Assembly: GCA_910585015.1 (NCBI GenBank)
Contig: CAJUCT010000013.1
Coordinates: forward strand, 26,539 to 90,538
Direction of reading: 5' to 3'
DNA length: 64,000 nucleotides
Source: an uncultured Acetatifactor sp.
GTDB taxonomy: Bacteria; Bacillota; Clostridia; Lachnospirales; Lachnospiraceae
Shown here: piece after piece, positions 54,075 to 63,978 of the stretch
How the letters are laid out: each line of letters opens with the position of its first letter
Numbering within the stretch: the first letter of the stretch is position 1
The notes under the pieces: model-generated
The model's database searches: none
Seen by the model: the letters and a program-made list of their open reading frames with translations, nothing else
Told to the model about the DNA's origin: nothing
Program-made: the position numbers and the translations under genes

Positions 54075-55157
54075 ATGGACTATGCAATTTTCGGTGCTCA
54101 GAGCATCGCATTGGGTACATATAAAGCATTTCATAACTTATATTCACAAAAGAATATATGCTGTTTTCTAGTATCCAAAATGGGAAAGAATGCCTCTGTT
54201 TTAGATGGAATACCGGTAGTGGAACTCCCTGCATTTGCCGCCACCCTGTCCCAGGAAGAAAAAAATAAGATAGAAATCCTGATTGCCACCCCAGAGAATG
54301 TGATGGATGAGATCGAGACCGACTTAAAAAGATATGGATTTTGTTATTATACTCGCCTCACTTCCTCAAGATGGGCGTTGCTTATGGGATACCATTATAT
54401 ATGTGAAAGGAAATTTATGCCATTATCAGCGTTGCCAGTTGGATGTCATAAGCCTGATATTATTACTTTTATGGTAAAATTTTATAGAGATACGCTCTTG
54501 AAGGAAACGTATCCTATGCCCCCATGGATTACTCCGATTCAAGTTGGCGCTGCACTCTGTAAGGAGCGAGTGGCGGATATTTTAGATTGTGACGGTGAAA
54601 ATATTTCCACAAAAAATGTGAACTATTCGGAACTGACTGCACTCTACTGGATTTGGAAAAATCGTTTATCGGGCTCAAACATTGGCAATGCGAAGTATTA
54701 TGGTTTATCCCATTACCGACGGATTCTGGAATTATCAGAAGATGATATTTTGAGACTGGAAGATAATGATGTAGATGTGGTTTTACCATATCCAATGCCC
54801 TATGAGCCCAATATTGAGACCCACCATAAACAGTATTTGTCTGTCAGTGACTGGGAAATGTTGCTTGTTGCCCTGCAAGAAATACATCCGGAATATGCCT
54901 GTGCTTTTCCGGATATTTTACAACAGCAGTATTTGTATAACTACAATATCATCTTGGCTAAAAAAGAGGTTCTTCTCAATTATTGTATCTGGCTGTTTCC
55001 TATCTTGGAACGAGTCGAGGAATTGAGTTGTCCCAAGGGCTGGGAACGGCACGATCGATATATCGGCTATATGGGAGAAACTCTGGAAACGCTTTATTTT
55101 ATGTACAATCAAGACAAATTAAATATTGTCCATGCCGGATGCAGATTTCTGCTTTGA
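54075..55157 (+). CDS. DUF4422-like glycosyltransferase with N-terminal Rossmann-like module
   Basis: A 360-aa protein. Residues 1-100 form a module of the kind seen across the locus (YAIFGAQSIALGTYKAF). From about residue 150, NYSELTALYWIWKN and KYYGLSHYRRIL match the DUF4422 domain, found in capsular glycosyltransferase loci and proposed to transfer sugars. ATG at 54075 starts three bases after the previous stop. Last gene of the right operon, followed by hairpins. Confidence 0.7.
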   Translation: MDYAIFGAQSIALGTYKAFHNLYSQKNICCFLVSKMGKNASVLDGIPVVELPAFAATLSQEEKNKIEILIATPENVMDEIETDLKRYGFCYYTRLTSSRWALLMGYHYICERKFMPLSALPVGCHKPDIITFMVKFYRDTLLKETYPMPPWITPIQVGAALCKERVADILDCDGENISTKNVNYSELTALYWIWKNRLSGSNIGNAKYYGLSHYRRILELSEDDILRLEDNDVDVVLPYPMPYEPNIETHHKQYLSVSDWEMLLVALQEIHPEYACAFPDILQQQYLYNYNIILAKKEVLLNYCIWLFPILERVEELSCPKGWERHDRYIGYMGETLETLYFMYNQDKLNIVHAGCRFLL

Positions 55158-55238
55158 CAAAGCAATTTCCAACTGTATGCCACATGCCTGTGGGCATAAG
55201 TGGCCGCATTGCAAAGATAGCTACGTTTTCCTGAAAAA

Positions 55239-55281
55239 GATGGAAATCCATCATTTTGCGGGGAGTTGACTATAACTCCCC
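55239..55281. terminator. hairpins between convergent genes
   Basis: Two hairpins lie in the 126-base gap. GATGGA-AA-TCCATC (55239-55252) is flanked by AAAAA and ATTTT, and GGGGAGTT-N6-AACTCCCC (55260-55281) follows without a T run. Together they may serve as a bidirectional terminator for the right operon and the AAA/PD-(D/E)XK array. Confidence 0.55.
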
Positions 55282-55283
55282 TC

Positions 55284-57007
55284 TCATCCCTCCCCAGCGC
55301 CAATCAGAACCTTTTTACCGCAAAACGCAAACCCATATTTCCGTATGTGTTCCCTGGGCACTCCTTTTGCGATCAGGGATGCTTGGTAATTCTTCTCCTC
55401 AATCTGGCGTAGCGCCTCGGACACGGTATCGGCCAATTCTCTCTCCTCTTCCTCGTCCTGTACCTTGAACTCCAGGATGATGGCGTTATCTCCGCCGCCT
55501 TCAGATGCCGCCATGGGTATCCGCCGGGGTTCCAGCATCACATCATACCGGCCAAATCCGCTCTCCCGATTGGAAGTGACCACATATCTGTCCGCCAGTT
55601 CCACCATCAGTCCCAGCACAAATCCGTGATAGAATCTCTCCGGCTCGCTCCGGTTACTTTTGCCCGTGTCGAAATAGCTGAACATCTCCTGCGTCACCCT
55701 GTTCATATAGGTGTTCATGGCTTTTACGTCTCCCAGCAGCAGAGCTTTGATAAAGTCATTGTAATTGGAGGAGGGGCTGTCAAACCAACTGCGCACCATG
55801 GCCCGGAACATAACCCGAACCTCATAATTAGTCAGTTCCAGTTCATATTCTTCCCGCCAATCTCCATACGCAGTAATATATGCCTTATAGCTTTTCACTT
55901 TTAGATAGCCGCTGGCCAGCAGAAGACTCCAGACAGCGTTCTTTTCCATGGATAACTGGTTATATACAATCTGCTCGTCTATCTCTACCTTGATGCTCTC
56001 CCCCTGCAGCAGGCACTCAAACGTCTTTTTTACCTCCGGATTTCCCTCCCGAAGCAGCTTGCCCACCAGCCTGTTGGAACTGGTGTTAGCCCAGTACACG
56101 CCTACCTTTTTTTGTTCAGAAAGCTTATGATAGACCACGGATTATAAATATCTTTTCTATTGCCAAAGGTAAAACCATCATACCAATCTTTGATCAATTG
56201 CTTCTGTTCCGACAGCCCATATTCCTCCAGAGCCGCAAATACTTCCCCTTCTGTGAAACCAAAACAGTCCGCATATTTTTCAGAGGTCGTTGTCACCACT
56301 TCCAGATTGTTCAGGTCAGAGAAAATGGATTCCTTGCTCACCCTGGTGATCCCTGTCATAATAGCGCGCTCCAGGTACGGATTCGTCTTGAAAGCCGCAT
56401 TGAAGAGATTCCGCGTAAAGGCCACCAATTCATCCCAATACCCGTCTATATAAGCCTCCTGCATGGGTGTGTCGTATTCGTCCAGCAGGATGATCACTTT
56501 TTTGCCGTAATGCCGCATTAAAAGGCTCGACAAGGCATTCAACGATTCCGCCGCAACATAGTCCTCCATATCAACCGAGACGCTCTGATACAATTCCTTA
56601 TCTTTTTCGCTCAGCTTCTCACTGTCTAACAGGAAGTCAAACTGTCTGTACAGGTCCGCAATAATCCTGCATATCCTCTTTCTGGCGTTCTGATAGGAAT
56701 TCTCCTTTACCTTTGCGAAACTGAGCGCAATCACAGGATAGGTTCCCTGTATTCGGCGGTACTTTTCCTCCTGCCAGATGGAAAGTCCCTCAAACAGTTC
56801 ACCTCGTCCGGCGTAATTCACCGAGAAGAACTGTTCCACCATACTCATGTTCAGGGTCTTGCCAAGGCGCCTGGGCCGGGTGATCAGGGTTACACTGTCT
56901 CCGCTCTCCCACCACTCCTGTATGAAAGCTGTTTTATCTATATAAAAATATCCCTCTCTTCGAATCGTCTCATAATCCTGATTGCCGATTCCCACTGTCC
57001 TGGCCAT
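55284..57007 (-). pseudogene. AAA-ATPase-like/PD-(D/E)XK gene, frameshifted (array copy 1)
   Basis: The N-terminal part (to FGNRKDIYNPWSIISFL) is open from 57007 and the C-terminal part (from KKVGVYWANTSS) is open in another frame. The break is at about 56104-56115, in a T run where intact copies have one base more. All motifs (Walker A, LLDEYDT, YDVMLEP, ILEFKV) are present. It is decayed or a sequencing slip; a single-base change would restore it. Confidence 0.75.
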
Positions 57008-57015
57008 ATTTCACC

Positions 57016-58733
57016 TCACTTCGTGCCGATCAGCACCTTTTTTCCGCAAAACGCAAACCCGTATTTCCGTATACATTCCCCGGGGATTCCTTTTGCAATA
57101 AGGGATGCCTGGTAATCTTTCTCTTCAATCTGCTTTAGTGCCTCTGTCACGGTGTCGGTCAACTCCCTTTCCTCCTCCTCGTCCTGTACCTTAAACTCCA
57201 GGATGATGGCGTTATCTTTGCCGCCTTCAGATGCCGCCATGGGTATCCGCCGGGGTTCCAGCATCACATCATACCGGCCAAATCCGCTCTCCCGATTGGA
57301 AGTGACCACATATCTGTCCGCCAGTTCCACCATCAGTCCCAGCACAAATCCGTGATAGAATCTCTCCGGCTCGCTCCGGTTACTTTTGCCCGTGTCGAAA
57401 TAGCTGAACATCTCCTGCGTCACCCTGTTCATATAGGTGTTCATGGCTTTTACGTCTCCCAGCAGCAGGGCCTTAATAAAGTCATTGTAATTGGAGGAAG
57501 GGCTGTCAAACCAGCTGCGCACCATGGCCCGGAACATAACCCGAACCTCAAAATTAGTCAGTTCCAGTTCATAGTCCTCCCTCCAATCCCCATACGCAGT
57601 AATATATGCCTTATAGCTTTTCACTTTCAGATAGCCGCTGGCCAGCAGGAGACTCCAGACAGCGTTCTTTTCCAGGGATAACTGGTTATACACAATCTGC
57701 TCATCTATCTCTACCTTGATGCTCTCCCCCTGCAACAGGCGCTCAAATGTCTTTTTTACATCCGGATTTCCCTCCCGAAGCAACTTGCCCACCAGCCTGT
57801 TGGAACTGGTGTTGGCCCAGTAGACACCCACCTTTTTATCGTCCAGAAAGTTAATAATAGACCATGGATTATAAATATCTTTCTTACTGCCAAAAATAAA
57901 TCCATCGTACCAATCCTTAACCAATTGCTTCTGATCCGACAGCCCATATTCCTCCAGAGCCGCAAATACTTCCCCTCCGTGAACCCAAAGCAATCCGCAT
58001 AATTTTCCGAGGTTGCTGTCACTACTTTCAGGTTATTCAGGTCGGAGAAAATGGATTCCTTGCTCACTCTGGTGATACCCGTCATAATAGCCCGCTCCAG
58101 GTACGGATTCGTCTTGAAAGTCGCATTGAACAGATTCCGCGTAAAAGCTACCAGTTCGTCCCAATACCCGTCTATATAAGCCTCCTGCATAGGTGTGTCG
58201 TATTCGTCCAACAGAATAATCACCTTCTTGCCATAGTAACGCATAAGGTAATTGGACAGCGCTCTCAGGGAATCCGCCGCAATATATTCCTCCATATCGG
58301 CCGTGACCTTCTCATATTGCGCTCTTTCCTTTTCATTCAATATTCCGCTGTCTACCAAAAAGTCATACTGGTTATATAAATCCGTGATAATCTGGCATAT
58401 CCTTTTTTGCGCGTTCCGATAGGAAGTCTCCTTGACGTTTGCAAAGCTGAGTGCAATCACAGGATATGTCCCCTGCATCCGACGGTACTTTTCCTCCCGC
58501 CAGATGGACAATCCCTCGAACAAATCACTGCGTCCGGCGTAATTCACCGAGAAGAACTGTTCCACCATGCTCATGTTCAGCGTCTTGCCAAAGCGCCTGG
58601 GCCGGGTGATCAGCGTCACACTGTCCCCGCTCTCCCACCACTCCCGTATGAAAGCTGTTTTATCTATATAAAAGTATCCCTCTCTTCGAATCGTCTCATA
58701 ATCCTGATTACCGATTCCCACCGTCCTGCCCAT
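57016..58733 (-). pseudogene. AAA-ATPase-like/PD-(D/E)XK gene, frameshifted (array copy 2)
   Basis: The first half (to YADCFGFTEG) runs from 58733 and the second half (from GEVFAALEEYG) is in another frame. The break is near 57975, where one T of a CCCCTT run is missing compared with the intact copies. Motifs are otherwise complete. A sequencing slip cannot be excluded, but copy 1 is also broken by a single-base change. Confidence 0.75.
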
Positions 58734-58741
58734 CTTTCACC

Positions 58742-60457
58742 TCACTTCGCGCCGATCAGCACCTTTTTACCGCAAAACGCAAACCCGTATTTCCGTATAC
58801 ATTCCCTGGGGATTCCTTTTGCAATCAGGGATGCTTGGTAATTCTTCTCCTCGATCTGCCGCAGCGCCTGGGACACGGTGTCGGCCAGTTCTCTCTCCTC
58901 TTCCTCGTCCTGTACCTTAAACTCCAGGATGATGGCATTATCTCCGCCTTCAGATGCCGCCATGGGTATCCGCCGGGGTTCCAGCATCACATCATACCGG
59001 CCAAATCCGCTCTCCCGATTGGAAGTGACCACATATCTGTCCGCCAGTTCCACCATCAGTCCCAGCACAAATCCGTGATAGAATCTCTCCGGCTCGCTCC
59101 GGTTACTTTTGCCCGTGTCGAAATAGCTGAACATCTCCTGCGTCACCCTGTTCATATAGGTGTTCATGGCTTTTACGTCTCCCAGCAGCAGGGCCTTGAT
59201 AAAGTCATTGTAGTTACAGGAGAGACTGTCAAACCAACTGCGCACCATGGCCCGGAACATGACCCGAACCTCATAATTGGTCAACTCCAGTTCATAGTCT
59301 TCCCTCCACTCCCCATACTCCGTGATATATGCCCTATAGCTTTTCACTTTCAAATAACCGCTTGCCAGCAGAAGGCTCCAGATTGCGTTATTTTCCATAG
59401 ATAACTGGTTATATACAATCTGTTCGTCTATCTCTACCTTGATGCTCTCCCCCTGGATCAAGCGCTCAAATGTTTTCTTTACCTCTGGATTCCCCTCCCG
59501 AAGCAGCTTGCCCACCAGTCTGTTAGAACTGGTGTTGGCCCAGTACACGCCTACCTTTTTATCGTCCAGAAAGTTTATGATAGACCAGGGATTATAAATA
59601 TCCTTCTTGCTGCCAAAGATAAAACCATCGTACCAGTCCTTGACCAATTGCTTCTGATCTGACAGACCATATTCCTCCAGCGCCGCAAACACTTCCCCTT
59701 CCGTGAAACCGAAGCAGTCCGCATAATTTTCAGAGGTCGTTGTCACCACTTTCAGATTGTTCAGGTCAGAGAAAATAGATTCCTTGCTCACCCTGGTGAT
59801 CCCCGTCATAATGGCGCGTTCCAGATACGGGTTCGTCTTAAAAGCCGCATTGAACAGGTTCCGTATAAAGGCCACTAATTCTTCCCAATACCCGTCTATA
59901 TAGGCTTCCTGCATGGGTGTGTCGTATTCGTCCAGCAGGATAATAACCTTTTTGCCGTAATGCCGCATCAAAAGACTCGACAGTGCATTCAGCGACTCCG
60001 CCGCAACATAGTCCTCCATGTCCGCCGAGACGATCCGATATAATTCCCTATCTCTTTCGTTAAGCTTCTCACTGTCTAGCAGAAAGTCAAACTTTCTGTA
60101 CAGATCGGCAATAATCCGGCATATCCTCTTTCTGGCATTCTGATAGGTATTCTCCTTTACCTTTGCAAAGCTGAGCGCAATCACAGGATAGGTTCCCTGT
60201 ATTCGGCGGTACTTTTCCTCCCGCCAGATGGACAATCCCTCAAACAGTTCACCTCGTCCGGCGTAATTCACCGAGAAGAACTGTTCCACCATACTCATAT
60301 TCAGGGTCTTGCCAAAGCGCCTGGGACGGGTGATCAGGGTTACACTGTCTCCGCTCTCCCACCACTCCCGTATGAAAGCTGTTTTGTCAATATAAAAATA
60401 TCCCTCTCTTCGAATCGTCTCATAATCCTGATTACCGATTCCCACTGTCCTGCCCAT
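58742..60457 (-). CDS. AAA-ATPase-like/PD-(D/E)XK family protein (array copy 3)
   Basis: A 571-aa intact copy. Walker A is TRPRRFGKTLNMSM, Walker B IILLDEYDTPMQEA, and the C-terminal nuclease-like motifs are GFGRYDVMLEP and AIILEFKVQDE (E-x-K present). The GAGGTG ribosome binding site and eight-base junctions suggest polycistronic expression from the promoter at 62210-62238. Function of the family is not established; a nuclease or DNA/RNA-acting ATPase is possible. Confidence 0.85.
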   Translation of the reverse strand: MGRTVGIGNQDYETIRREGYFYIDKTAFIREWWESGDSVTLITRPRRFGKTLNMSMVEQFFSVNYAGRGELFEGLSIWREEKYRRIQGTYPVIALSFAKVKENTYQNARKRICRIIADLYRKFDFLLDSEKLNERDRELYRIVSADMEDYVAAESLNALSSLLMRHYGKKVIILLDEYDTPMQEAYIDGYWEELVAFIRNLFNAAFKTNPYLERAIMTGITRVSKESIFSDLNNLKVVTTTSENYADCFGFTEGEVFAALEEYGLSDQKQLVKDWYDGFIFGSKKDIYNPWSIINFLDDKKVGVYWANTSSNRLVGKLLREGNPEVKKTFERLIQGESIKVEIDEQIVYNQLSMENNAIWSLLLASGYLKVKSYRAYITEYGEWREDYELELTNYEVRVMFRAMVRSWFDSLSCNYNDFIKALLLGDVKAMNTYMNRVTQEMFSYFDTGKSNRSEPERFYHGFVLGLMVELADRYVVTSNRESGFGRYDVMLEPRRIPMAASEGGDNAIILEFKVQDEEEERELADTVSQALRQIEEKNYQASLIAKGIPRECIRKYGFAFCGKKVLIGAK

Positions 60458-60465
60458 CTTTCACC

Positions 60466-62169
60466 TCACTTCGTGCCGATCAACACCTTTTTACCACAAA
60501 ACGCAAACCCGTATTTTCGTATACATTCCCTGGGGATTCCCTTTGCGATCAGGGATGCCTGGTAATTCTTCTCCTCAATCTGCCGCAGCGCCTGGGACAC
60601 GGTATCGGCCAGTTCTCTCTCCTCTTCCTCGTCCTGTACCTTAAACTCCAGGATGATGGCATTATCTCCGCCTTCAGATGCCGCCATGGGTATCCGCCGG
60701 GGTTCCAGCATCACATCATACCGGCCAAATCCGCTCTCCCGATTGGAAGTGACCACATATCTGTCCGCCAGTTCCACCATCAGTCCCAGCACAAATCCGT
60801 GATAGAATCTCTCCGGCTCGCTCCGGTTACTTTTGCCCGTGTCGAAATAGCTGAACATCTCCTGCGTCACCCTGTTCATATAGGTGTTCATGGCTTTTAC
60901 GTCTCCCAGCAGCAGGGCCTTGATAAAGTCATTGTAATCATCATTTCCGGAAAACCAATCCAAAATCATGCTCTCAAACATTATATGGACTTCTCGGTTG
61001 GTCAGCGTCAGTTTATAATATGTCCTGCCCAATCTTTCTACAAATGTAGTATCGAGCACTTTCAGATAGCCGCTGGCCAGCAGGAGGCTCCAGACCGCGT
61101 TTTTCTTTACAAGCAATTGGCTGTATATAATCTGTTCGTCGATCTCCATCTCCAATGTTCCGCCGCTCAATAGTATTTCAAACGTCTTTTTTACACTGGC
61201 GCTCCCCTCCCTGATCAGCTTGCCCACCAGCCTGTTGGAACTGGTGTTGGCCCAGTATACGCCTACCTTTTTATCGTCCAGAAAGTTTATGATAGACCAG
61301 GGATTATAAATATCCTTCTTGCTGCCAAAGATAAAACCATCGTACCAGTCCTTGACCAATTGCTTCTGATCTGACAGACCATATTCCTCCAGCGCCGCAA
61401 ACACTTCCCCTTCCGTGAAACCGAAGCAGTCCGCATAATTTTCAGAGGTCGTTGTCACCACTTTCAGATTGTTCAGGTCAGAGAAAATAGATTCCTTGCT
61501 CACCCTGGTGATCCCCGTCATAATGGCGCGTTCCAGATACGGGTTCGTCTTAAAAGCCGCATTGAACAGGTTCCGTATAAAGGCCACTAATTCTTCCCAA
61601 TACCCGTCTATATAGGCTTCCTGCATGGGTGTGTCGTATTCGTCCAGCAGGATAATAACCTTTTTGCCGTAATGCCGCATCAAAAGACTCGACAGTGCAT
61701 TCAGCGACTCCGCCGCAACATAGTCCTCCATGTCCGCCGAGACGATCCGATATAATTCCCTATCTCTTTCGTTAAGCTTCTCACTGTCTAGCAGAAAGTC
61801 AAACTGTCTGTAAAGATCGGCAATAATCCGGCATATCCTCTTTCTGGCATTCTGATAGGAATTCTCCTTTACCTTTGCGAAACTGAGTGCAATCACCGGA
61901 TACGTCCCCTGTATCCGGCGGTACTTTTCCTCCTGCCAGATGGACAATCCCTCGAACAAGTCACTGCGTCCGGCGTAATTCACCGAGAAGAACTGTTCCA
62001 CCATGCTCATGTTCAGCGTCTTGCCAAAGCGCCTGGGCCGGGTGATCAGCGTCACACTGTCCCCGCTCTCCCACCACTCCCGTATGAAAGCTGTTTTATC
62101 TATATAAAAGTATCCCTCTCTTCGAATCGTCTCATAATCCTGATTACCGATTCCCACTGTCCTGCCCAT
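60466..62169 (-). CDS. AAA-ATPase-like/PD-(D/E)XK family protein (array copy 4)
   Basis: A 567-aa intact copy, promoter-proximal. Same motifs as copy 3, with a nearly identical first 340 and last 160 residues. A middle block of about 90 residues (around GSASVKKTFEILLSGGTLEM to FSGNDDYNDF) is strongly different, as if replaced. It is the block that links the ATPase to the nuclease-like domain. The start is preceded by GAGGTG. Confidence 0.85.
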   Translation of the reverse strand: MGRTVGIGNQDYETIRREGYFYIDKTAFIREWWESGDSVTLITRPRRFGKTLNMSMVEQFFSVNYAGRSDLFEGLSIWQEEKYRRIQGTYPVIALSFAKVKENSYQNARKRICRIIADLYRQFDFLLDSEKLNERDRELYRIVSADMEDYVAAESLNALSSLLMRHYGKKVIILLDEYDTPMQEAYIDGYWEELVAFIRNLFNAAFKTNPYLERAIMTGITRVSKESIFSDLNNLKVVTTTSENYADCFGFTEGEVFAALEEYGLSDQKQLVKDWYDGFIFGSKKDIYNPWSIINFLDDKKVGVYWANTSSNRLVGKLIREGSASVKKTFEILLSGGTLEMEIDEQIIYSQLLVKKNAVWSLLLASGYLKVLDTTFVERLGRTYYKLTLTNREVHIMFESMILDWFSGNDDYNDFIKALLLGDVKAMNTYMNRVTQEMFSYFDTGKSNRSEPERFYHGFVLGLMVELADRYVVTSNRESGFGRYDVMLEPRRIPMAASEGGDNAIILEFKVQDEEEERELADTVSQALRQIEEKNYQASLIAKGIPRECIRKYGFAFCGKKVLIGTK

Positions 62170-62209
62170 ATTTCACCTCTTTCCAGTGTACACCGTTCCC
62201 TATAGTTAT

Positions 62210-62238
62210 AATATATCCTTTTTCTATACTGAAATCAA
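62210..62238 (-). promoter_or_regulatory. promoter of the AAA/PD-(D/E)XK array
   Basis: On the minus strand, TTGATT (62238-62233), a 17-base spacer and TATATT (62215-62210). It is about 40 bases upstream of the first start codon. Confidence 0.6.
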
Positions 62239-62544
62239 TAAATTTATGAAAATCCTTCTCTGGCCATTTACAGCCTTCGACAATTTTTATGCTTTTGTTT
62301 GCCCATGTTTTAATTAATATATAATTGCAATCGTGGAACACAGGTTTTTGTTGTAGTCAATGTCGAAATATGTTAAAATATAGAAAATATTAATAATGTC
62401 AAGGTCGATTGCATTAAAGAATTATAAGTGTTTTCGTAATAATAACTATACTATTTCTCTCATAAGATTGTTGTAAAATCTTTAAGAATATCAATTTCCT
62501 GTATTTGGTTATTTAAGATTACACTTTTATAACTTACATTTCTA
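62239..62544. other. AT-rich intergenic stretch without a gene
   Basis: Between two divergent promoters. The only sizeable open frame (minus strand, 62144-62341) overlaps the start of array copy 4, lacks a good ribosome binding site and resembles nothing; I see no RNA gene or repeat. Confidence 0.6.
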
Positions 62545-62573
62545 TTGTAATTCCGACCTACTTATTATATAAT
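62545..62573 (+). promoter_or_regulatory. promoter of the right-edge three-gene cassette
   Basis: TTGTAA (62545-62550), a 17-base spacer and a perfect TATAAT (62568-62573). It is 28 bases before the ATG at 62602, which has AGGGG upstream. Confidence 0.75.
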
Positions 62574-62601
62574 AATCAAGTAGACAATAGGGGAAACACT
62601 T

Positions 62602-63060
62602 ATGGAAGAAACAAAGGATTTAGCCGATTGTATACCTAAGGAACTCGTTGAAGAAATAAGGAAAAATGGTAAAGAACAAGAGGCTCAACATGTATATCGT
62701 GTTGCCAAACATGGAATTATTAATGATGAAGCATTTATGGGAAGTTATGAAGAAGCTCTTTCTGAAGGCAGATCCTTTAATAAGGATTTAACGGACATTG
62801 GATCATATTCTACTTCCTGCTACCTTACTACAAAATGTCCGGAAAAATTTTTAAAACTCCTTAAAGCCAGACATTTTGACAAATATCCACAGCCCAAAAT
62901 TATACAAGGTTATACGATATGTGGCTTGTCTCAATTAACAAAGGAACGAAACCCAAATTCAGAGGAAGATCATATTGACTGGTGGATCTATAAGGGCTGT
63001 TTTGACAAGTTAACACAAGTATTCACATACTATGAATTATGTGAGAAAGGTGGTTCATAA
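62602..63060 (+). CDS. uncharacterised protein, possibly ADP-ribosyltransferase-like
   Basis: A 152-aa soluble protein of no family I can name. AQHVYRVAKHG and IGSYSTSCYLTT recall the Arg and STS elements of ADP-ribosyltransferase folds, and an acidic NSEEDHID lies where a catalytic Glu could be; that is only a pattern. The stop overlaps the next ATG by one base. First gene of a compact cassette with a SecB-like gene at the end, so a toxin-like protein with a chaperone partner is an option. Confidence 0.5.
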   Translation: MEETKDLADCIPKELVEEIRKNGKEQEAQHVYRVAKHGIINDEAFMGSYEEALSEGRSFNKDLTDIGSYSTSCYLTTKCPEKFLKLLKARHFDKYPQPKIIQGYTICGLSQLTKERNPNSEEDHIDWWIYKGCFDKLTQVFTYYELCEKGGS

Positions 63061-63725
63061 TGAAAAGCAATATATACTTTGATAATGTTCCTACTATTGG
63101 GACTTTATTTATGGAACAAATACTTTTTTCTTTTGAGAGCATTCCTATGATATTTGTTTGTACCGACGATATAAAAAATCGGTTTCCCTGTGTGTGCGAT
63201 GATATAATTGATGAAGAGTCTTGGCTCATTGTTAAAATCAGTACTTCAAAGTTACTAGATATTTTAAATGATGTTTCTACTGTTCTTACCGCTTTTAAAG
63301 GTGAAAAAGTTATCATTGCCAACAGAGGTTTTAAGCGCGGCATTGAATATTCTATTATGAAATATGAAGATATAAACAAAGACGATCTGCCGGTATGTGA
63401 TCAATTTCTTGAAATGAAGGATCATTTAAAGACTTATATAGAAAAAATTGAAAGCGAATTTATATCAATAAATTTTAAATTACCCATTTCCTCTTATGAA
63501 GTCTTTAATGATCAACTGAATATTTCTATATCTCAATCATCTACGTTTGAAGAAAGAATAAGAACTGTATTATGTATCAATACAAGCAGAAAAATTGAAA
63601 TTGATGAAATAATAGAGTGTTTCTCCGATAATTCTTTTTCAGTACAGCTAGATTGTAAAGTTTCCCGCGAAGTATCAAATAATCTTGATAACAGTAGCGA
63701 GGAGATTCTCGTTTTTGCGGCATAA
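63060..63725 (+). CDS. DUF6575-like protein of unknown function
   Basis: A 221-aa soluble protein. The N-terminal half (TIGTLFMEQILFSFESIPMI followed by an EESWLIVKIS stretch) resembles, from memory, the DUF6575 pattern; not verified. No catalytic motif is apparent. ATG at 63060 overlaps the preceding stop; the next gene follows by 10 bases after an AAGGAG. Confidence 0.5.
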   Translation: MKSNIYFDNVPTIGTLFMEQILFSFESIPMIFVCTDDIKNRFPCVCDDIIDEESWLIVKISTSKLLDILNDVSTVLTAFKGEKVIIANRGFKRGIEYSIMKYEDINKDDLPVCDQFLEMKDHLKTYIEKIESEFISINFKLPISSYEVFNDQLNISISQSSTFEERIRTVLCINTSRKIEIDEIIECFSDNSFSVQLDCKVSREVSNNLDNSSEEILVFAA

Positions 63726-63735
63726 GGAGAAGAGG

Positions 63736-63972
63736 ATGCAAAAAAGTGAATTCAGATTTTCAAACCCCAAGTTAGTCAAACTGAACTTTCAGTTAAATGA
63801 TTGCCCAAAAATCCAAGATGCCCCTGAACTAGGCTTGGATATATCTATTAAAACCAATATTGACAAAAAAAGCGATGTTGAGGCTACCGTAGAATTGGTT
63901 ATAGAAATAGGCGAAATATCAGATTCATTTCCATTCTTTATTAATCTAGTGTTGTGTACCGTTCAAATTTAG
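63736..63972 (+). CDS. short SecB-like chaperone protein
   Basis: A 78-aa protein that resembles the first half of SecB: FRFSNPKLVKLNFQLND, then an alternating charged strand (ATVELVIEIG) and FPFFINLVL. SecB is about 140-155 aa, so this one stops early. Because a hairpin of terminator type follows directly, it may be a natural short form or a truncated gene. I chose the ATG at 63736, behind AAGGAGAAGAGG. In other bacteria SecB-like proteins serve toxin-antitoxin-chaperone systems. Confidence 0.6.
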   Translation: MQKSEFRFSNPKLVKLNFQLNDCPKIQDAPELGLDISIKTNIDKKSDVEATVELVIEIGEISDSFPFFINLVLCTVQI

Positions 63973-63978
63973 CCTATC

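Larger units (their letters stand above)
55284..62169 (-). repeat. tandem array of four AAA-ATPase-like/PD-(D/E)XK genes
   Basis: Four units of about 1.72 kb in the same direction are separated by only 8 bases each, with nearly identical junctions. Copies 1 and 2 are frameshifted, 3 and 4 intact. The ends of the genes are almost identical, while a central block of copy 4 is highly divergent, implying exchange between units. The same family flanks the glycan island on the left at 7520-9759. Confidence 0.9.

Noticed and set aside
55284..58733. Programmed frameshifting in array copies 1 and 2
   Set aside because: The two breaks are at different positions and intact copies exist in frame, so simple decay or sequencing slips are likelier.
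62144..62341. Minus-strand 65-aa open frame
   Set aside because: It overlaps the start of array copy 4 and has no family features or convincing start.
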